Origin: an uncultured Collinsella sp.
Lineage (GTDB): Bacteria; Actinomycetota; Coriobacteriia; Coriobacteriales; Coriobacteriaceae
Reading direction: 5' to 3'
Length of the DNA: 7,710 nucleotides
Assembly (NCBI GenBank): GCA_958428675.1
Contig: CAUAGV010000074.1
Location: forward strand, 1 to 7,710
Position 1 is the first letter of the stretch. Each line of letters opens with the position of its first letter. Of this stretch, positions 5,663-7,710 are shown piece by piece. Below the pieces are notes generated by a model that saw only the letters and a list, made by a program, of their open reading frames with translations, did no database searches and had not been told where the DNA came from. The translations under genes and the position numbers were made by a program.

Positions 5663-6523
5663 ATGAAGCTCAAGAAGCTTGGCGCATTTGCCGCCACGGG
5701 CGCCATGGCGCTTGCCCTCGCACTGACGGGCTGCGGCTCGTCCAACGCCACCTCTGGTTCCGATGCCGGTTCCAGCAGCTCTGATGACGTGAAGGTCGAG
5801 AAGGTCGACGGCTCCAAGGAGTATGCACTCGTCAAGGACGGTACGCTCACCGTCGGCACCTCTGCCGAGTACGCGCCGTTTGAGTACAAGGATGACAACG
5901 GCGATTACCAGGGCTTTGACCTTGAGCTCATCAAGGCTATCGGCGACAAGCTGGGCCTGGATGTCGAGTACGTCAACAACGACTTCGACACGCTCGTCCC
6001 CGGCGTTGCTTCGGGCGCCAAGTACGACGTCGCCATCGCGGCTATCACTGACACGCCCGAGCGTGAGAAGGAAGTCGCTTTCTCCGACTCTTACTACATG
6101 GACGATCAGGCTATCGTGACCAAGGTCGATAACACCGACATCACGGCCGACAACTACAGCGAGAAGCTCAACAACGCCGACGCCACGATCATCGTCCAGT
6201 CTGGCTCGACTGCCGAGGCCTTTGCCCAGGAGAACTTCCCCAAGGCAAAGATCGTCCCCTACAAGGACGCTACCGAGTGCTTCAGCGCCCTGCAGTCCGA
6301 TAAGGGCGACGCCGTGGTCACCAACCGCTCCGTCGCCAGCCAGCTGACCGCCGAGCAGTTCAACACCTGCCAGACCATCAAGCAGATCAGTACCGGCGAG
6401 GAGTACGCCATCGCCATCAACCAGGGCAACACTAAGCTCAAGGACGACATCAACCAGGCTATCAAGGACCTGACCGATGACGGTACCGTTGACGCCCTTA
6501 TGGCTAAGTACAACATCAAGTAA
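5663..6523 (+). CDS. Amino-acid ABC transporter substrate-binding lipoprotein
   Basis: A 286-residue extracellular solute-binding protein of family 3 (SBP_bac_3), which captures polar amino acids and delivers them to a membrane permease. The lysine-rich N-terminus and hydrophobic stretch end in the lipobox LTGC, so Cys24 should be lipid-modified and anchor the protein outside the membrane. A Ser/Gly/Asp-rich linker follows to about residue 42. The mature domain shows GTSAEYAPFEY (65-75), the family signature GFDLEL (84-89), TPERE with Arg134 expected to bind the ligand carboxylate, GSTAEAF (181-187) and DAVVTNR with Asp216 expected to contact the amino group. The exact amino acid cannot be told. 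ATG 5663 is chosen because AAGGAG lies seven bases ahead and the signal peptide starts there. Codon use is strongly biased to C- and G-ending codons (AAG, CTC, ATC), suggesting high expression. Confidence 0.96.
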   Translation: MKLKKLGAFAATGAMALALALTGCGSSNATSGSDAGSSSSDDVKVEKVDGSKEYALVKDGTLTVGTSAEYAPFEYKDDNGDYQGFDLELIKAIGDKLGLDVEYVNNDFDTLVPGVASGAKYDVAIAAITDTPEREKEVAFSDSYYMDDQAIVTKVDNTDITADNYSEKLNNADATIIVQSGSTAEAFAQENFPKAKIVPYKDATECFSALQSDKGDAVVTNRSVASQLTAEQFNTCQTIKQISTGEEYAIAINQGNTKLKDDINQAIKDLTDDGTVDALMAKYNIK

Positions 6524-6545
6524 AATAGCTACTTGATTGCACGCG

Positions 6546-6585
6546 GGCCCTTTCCGTTTTGGCGGAGAGGGCCTTTGCGTTTCTT
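6546..6585 (+). terminator. Terminator or attenuator between binding protein and permease
   Basis: An 11-bp stem (GGCCCTTTCCG, 6546-6556, with CGGAGAGGGCC, 6563-6573, one wobble pair) and a 6-base loop lead into TTTGCGTTTCTT. The interrupted T-tract suggests incomplete termination, which would leave some read-through into the permease gene and more binding protein than permease, a common arrangement in such operons. Confidence 0.7.
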
Positions 6586-6628
6586 GAATGGGCGTCATCC
6601 CGCCCCGTTATGTCGGCAACTTAAACGT

Positions 6629-6634
6629 TAGGAG
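6629..6634 (+). promoter_or_regulatory. Ribosome binding site favouring a TTG start
   Basis: TAGGAG lies five bases before TTG 6640. A second site, AAGGAG (6656-6661), is only two bases from ATG 6664, which is too close for normal use. This favours the TTG start, though an ATG start cannot be excluded. Confidence 0.45.
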
Positions 6635-6639
6635 CCACC

Positions 6640-7710
6640 TTGTCTCGATTGAACCAAGGAGCCATGGGCAAGAGCCATCCACTGCCCTCGATGCTCCAAA
6701 AGCTGGCCTGTGCCCTGGCTGTGGTGCTCGCCCTGGTATGCGCGGGGGCCTGCGTGCCCTCGACTGCTCAGGCACTTGAGACCGCAAAGATTACCGCCCG
6801 ACCCAATACCGGTTCGGGTAGCGACGTAGTCGGCGGCACCGAGACTCGTATCACCTGGGAGGTCCAGGCCGATGCCGACGAGGAACTGAGCGGTCTTTCG
6901 CTGACGTTTGCCGATGGCACGACCTTTGGTGCGGACGACACGCGTCTGACGATGCTCTCGGGCGATGACCTTATGGACCGTACGCCCATGAAGCCTACGT
7001 GCAAGGTCGACGGCCAGACGCTCAAGATCGATTTTGGCGAGACGGCTCCGGCCGGCGGCTATTTCCGCGTCGAGGTCTACGGCGTGACCTTCCCCGTCGA
7101 GGGCGGCGACGAGGCCTTTAGCGGCACCTACACTTTGGCCGATGGTTCGACCAAGAAGATCTCCAAGATTCCGTCGGTGGAGATCAAGGGCGTGACGGCA
7201 TTCGATAACTTCCTGGCCGACCTTAAGGAGCAGCCGTGGGTCGAGGCATGGAATTCCAACATGTTCCTTCGCCTGTTCCTGAACCCGGTGATTTTGGTCC
7301 AGAGCCTGCCGATCGTCTTCAAGGGCTTCCTCATGTCGCTCTCGATTGTGCTTGTGGCGTTTCCGCTGGCAATTCCCTTTGGCTTTGCCTTGTCGCTCAT
7401 GCGCATCTCCAAGTCGCGCATCCTGCGTTGCCTTGCCGGCATCTACGTGAATATCATCCGCGGTACGCCGGCGTTCCTGCAGATCTATATCGCGTTCTTT
7501 GGCCTGCCGCTGGCCGGCGTCAAGGTTGACGACTATGTGCTGGGCGTCATCGTCATGGCCATGAACTCGTCCGCCTACCTGTGCGAGATCTTCCGCGCCG
7601 GTATTCAGTCGATCCCCAAGGGCCAGAACGAGGCTGCGCGTTCGCTGGGCATGAACGCGTTCCAGACGCTGCTCTATGTCATGATTCCGCAGACGTTCCG
7701 TAATGTTCTG
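6640..7710 (+). CDS. Amino-acid ABC transporter permease with exported N-terminal domain (partial)
   Basis: The first 357 residues of a permease that continues past the window. Residues from about 212 form the usual polar-amino-acid permease domain: KGFLMSLSIVLVAFPLAIPFGFALSLMRIS (228-257), YVNIIRGTPAFLQIYIAFFGLP (269-290) and the EAA loop EAARSLGMNAFQTLLYVMIPQ (331-351) that contacts the ATPase subunit. Unusually, it is preceded by a signal-peptide-like segment (residues 21-45, likely cleavage after AQA) and about 165 residues of extracellular, beta-rich sequence with many Gly, Asp and Thr and no recognised motif. Family members normally have only about 220 residues and no such domain. It lies 116 bases after the binding-protein gene, behind an attenuator-like hairpin, and should form one importer with it. 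Start TTG 6640 is preferred on ribosome-site spacing; ATG 6664 is the alternative and removes eight residues. Confidence 0.88.
   Translation, partial: MSRLNQGAMGKSHPLPSMLQKLACALAVVLALVCAGACVPSTAQALETAKITARPNTGSGSDVVGGTETRITWEVQADADEELSGLSLTFADGTTFGADDTRLTMLSGDDLMDRTPMKPTCKVDGQTLKIDFGETAPAGGYFRVEVYGVTFPVEGGDEAFSGTYTLADGSTKKISKIPSVEIKGVTAFDNFLADLKEQPWVEAWNSNMFLRLFLNPVILVQSLPIVFKGFLMSLSIVLVAFPLAIPFGFALSLMRISKSRILRCLAGIYVNIIRGTPAFLQIYIAFFGLPLAGVKVDDYVLGVIVMAMNSSAYLCEIFRAGIQSIPKGQNEAARSLGMNAFQTLLYVMIPQTFRNVL

Noticed and set aside
5633..6598. A 321-codon open frame on the minus strand opposite the binding-protein gene
   Set aside because: Low-complexity Val/Leu/Asp/Gly product caused by the strongly biased codons of the real gene, and it runs through the terminator hairpin.

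Overview
The window reads as ordinary, gene-dense chromosome of a high-GC, Gram-positive gut-type actinobacterium. Gene content, codon use and AAGGAG/AGGGGG-type ribosome binding sites suggest Coriobacteriia, most likely a Collinsella-like genome. That placement is recognition, not a search result. There are seven main protein-coding genes plus the tail of an eighth. I see no rRNA, tRNA, CRISPR array, insertion sequence or phage gene, and no gene-free stretch above about 165 bases.

Left part (1-2202): the end of a protein with a C-terminal membrane anchor, closed by a strong terminator. Two genes on the minus strand follow: a ketopantoate-reductase-family enzyme (233-1147) and, upstream of it in transcription order, a metal-dependent cyclase/kynurenine-formamidase-family hydrolase (1269-2039). 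A terminator-like hairpin lies between these two and abuts the reductase ribosome binding site.

Middle part (2203-5515): three plus-strand genes. They encode an aldo/keto reductase fused to a double [4Fe-4S] ferredoxin module, a Gfo/Idh/MocA-family NAD(P)-dependent oxidoreductase, and endonuclease IV (nfo). The oxidoreductase gene is bracketed by two related palindromic elements of about 85-90 bases. One lies just upstream of its own start codon and the other just upstream of nfo. Their outer arms are nearly identical, while the inner arms differ by compensated changes, so base pairing appears to be maintained. Each ends in the AGGGGG ribosome binding site of the next gene, which can pair with a CCC(C)T tract at the front of the element. 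This is the most interesting signal in the window.

Right part (5516-7710): a polar amino-acid ABC importer operon. A good promoter drives a lipoprotein solute-binding protein, then a terminator or attenuator, then a permease that runs off the window end. The permease carries a signal peptide and a predicted extracellular beta-rich domain ahead of the usual transmembrane domain, so it is much longer than a standard family member. An ATP-binding subunit would be expected just beyond the window.
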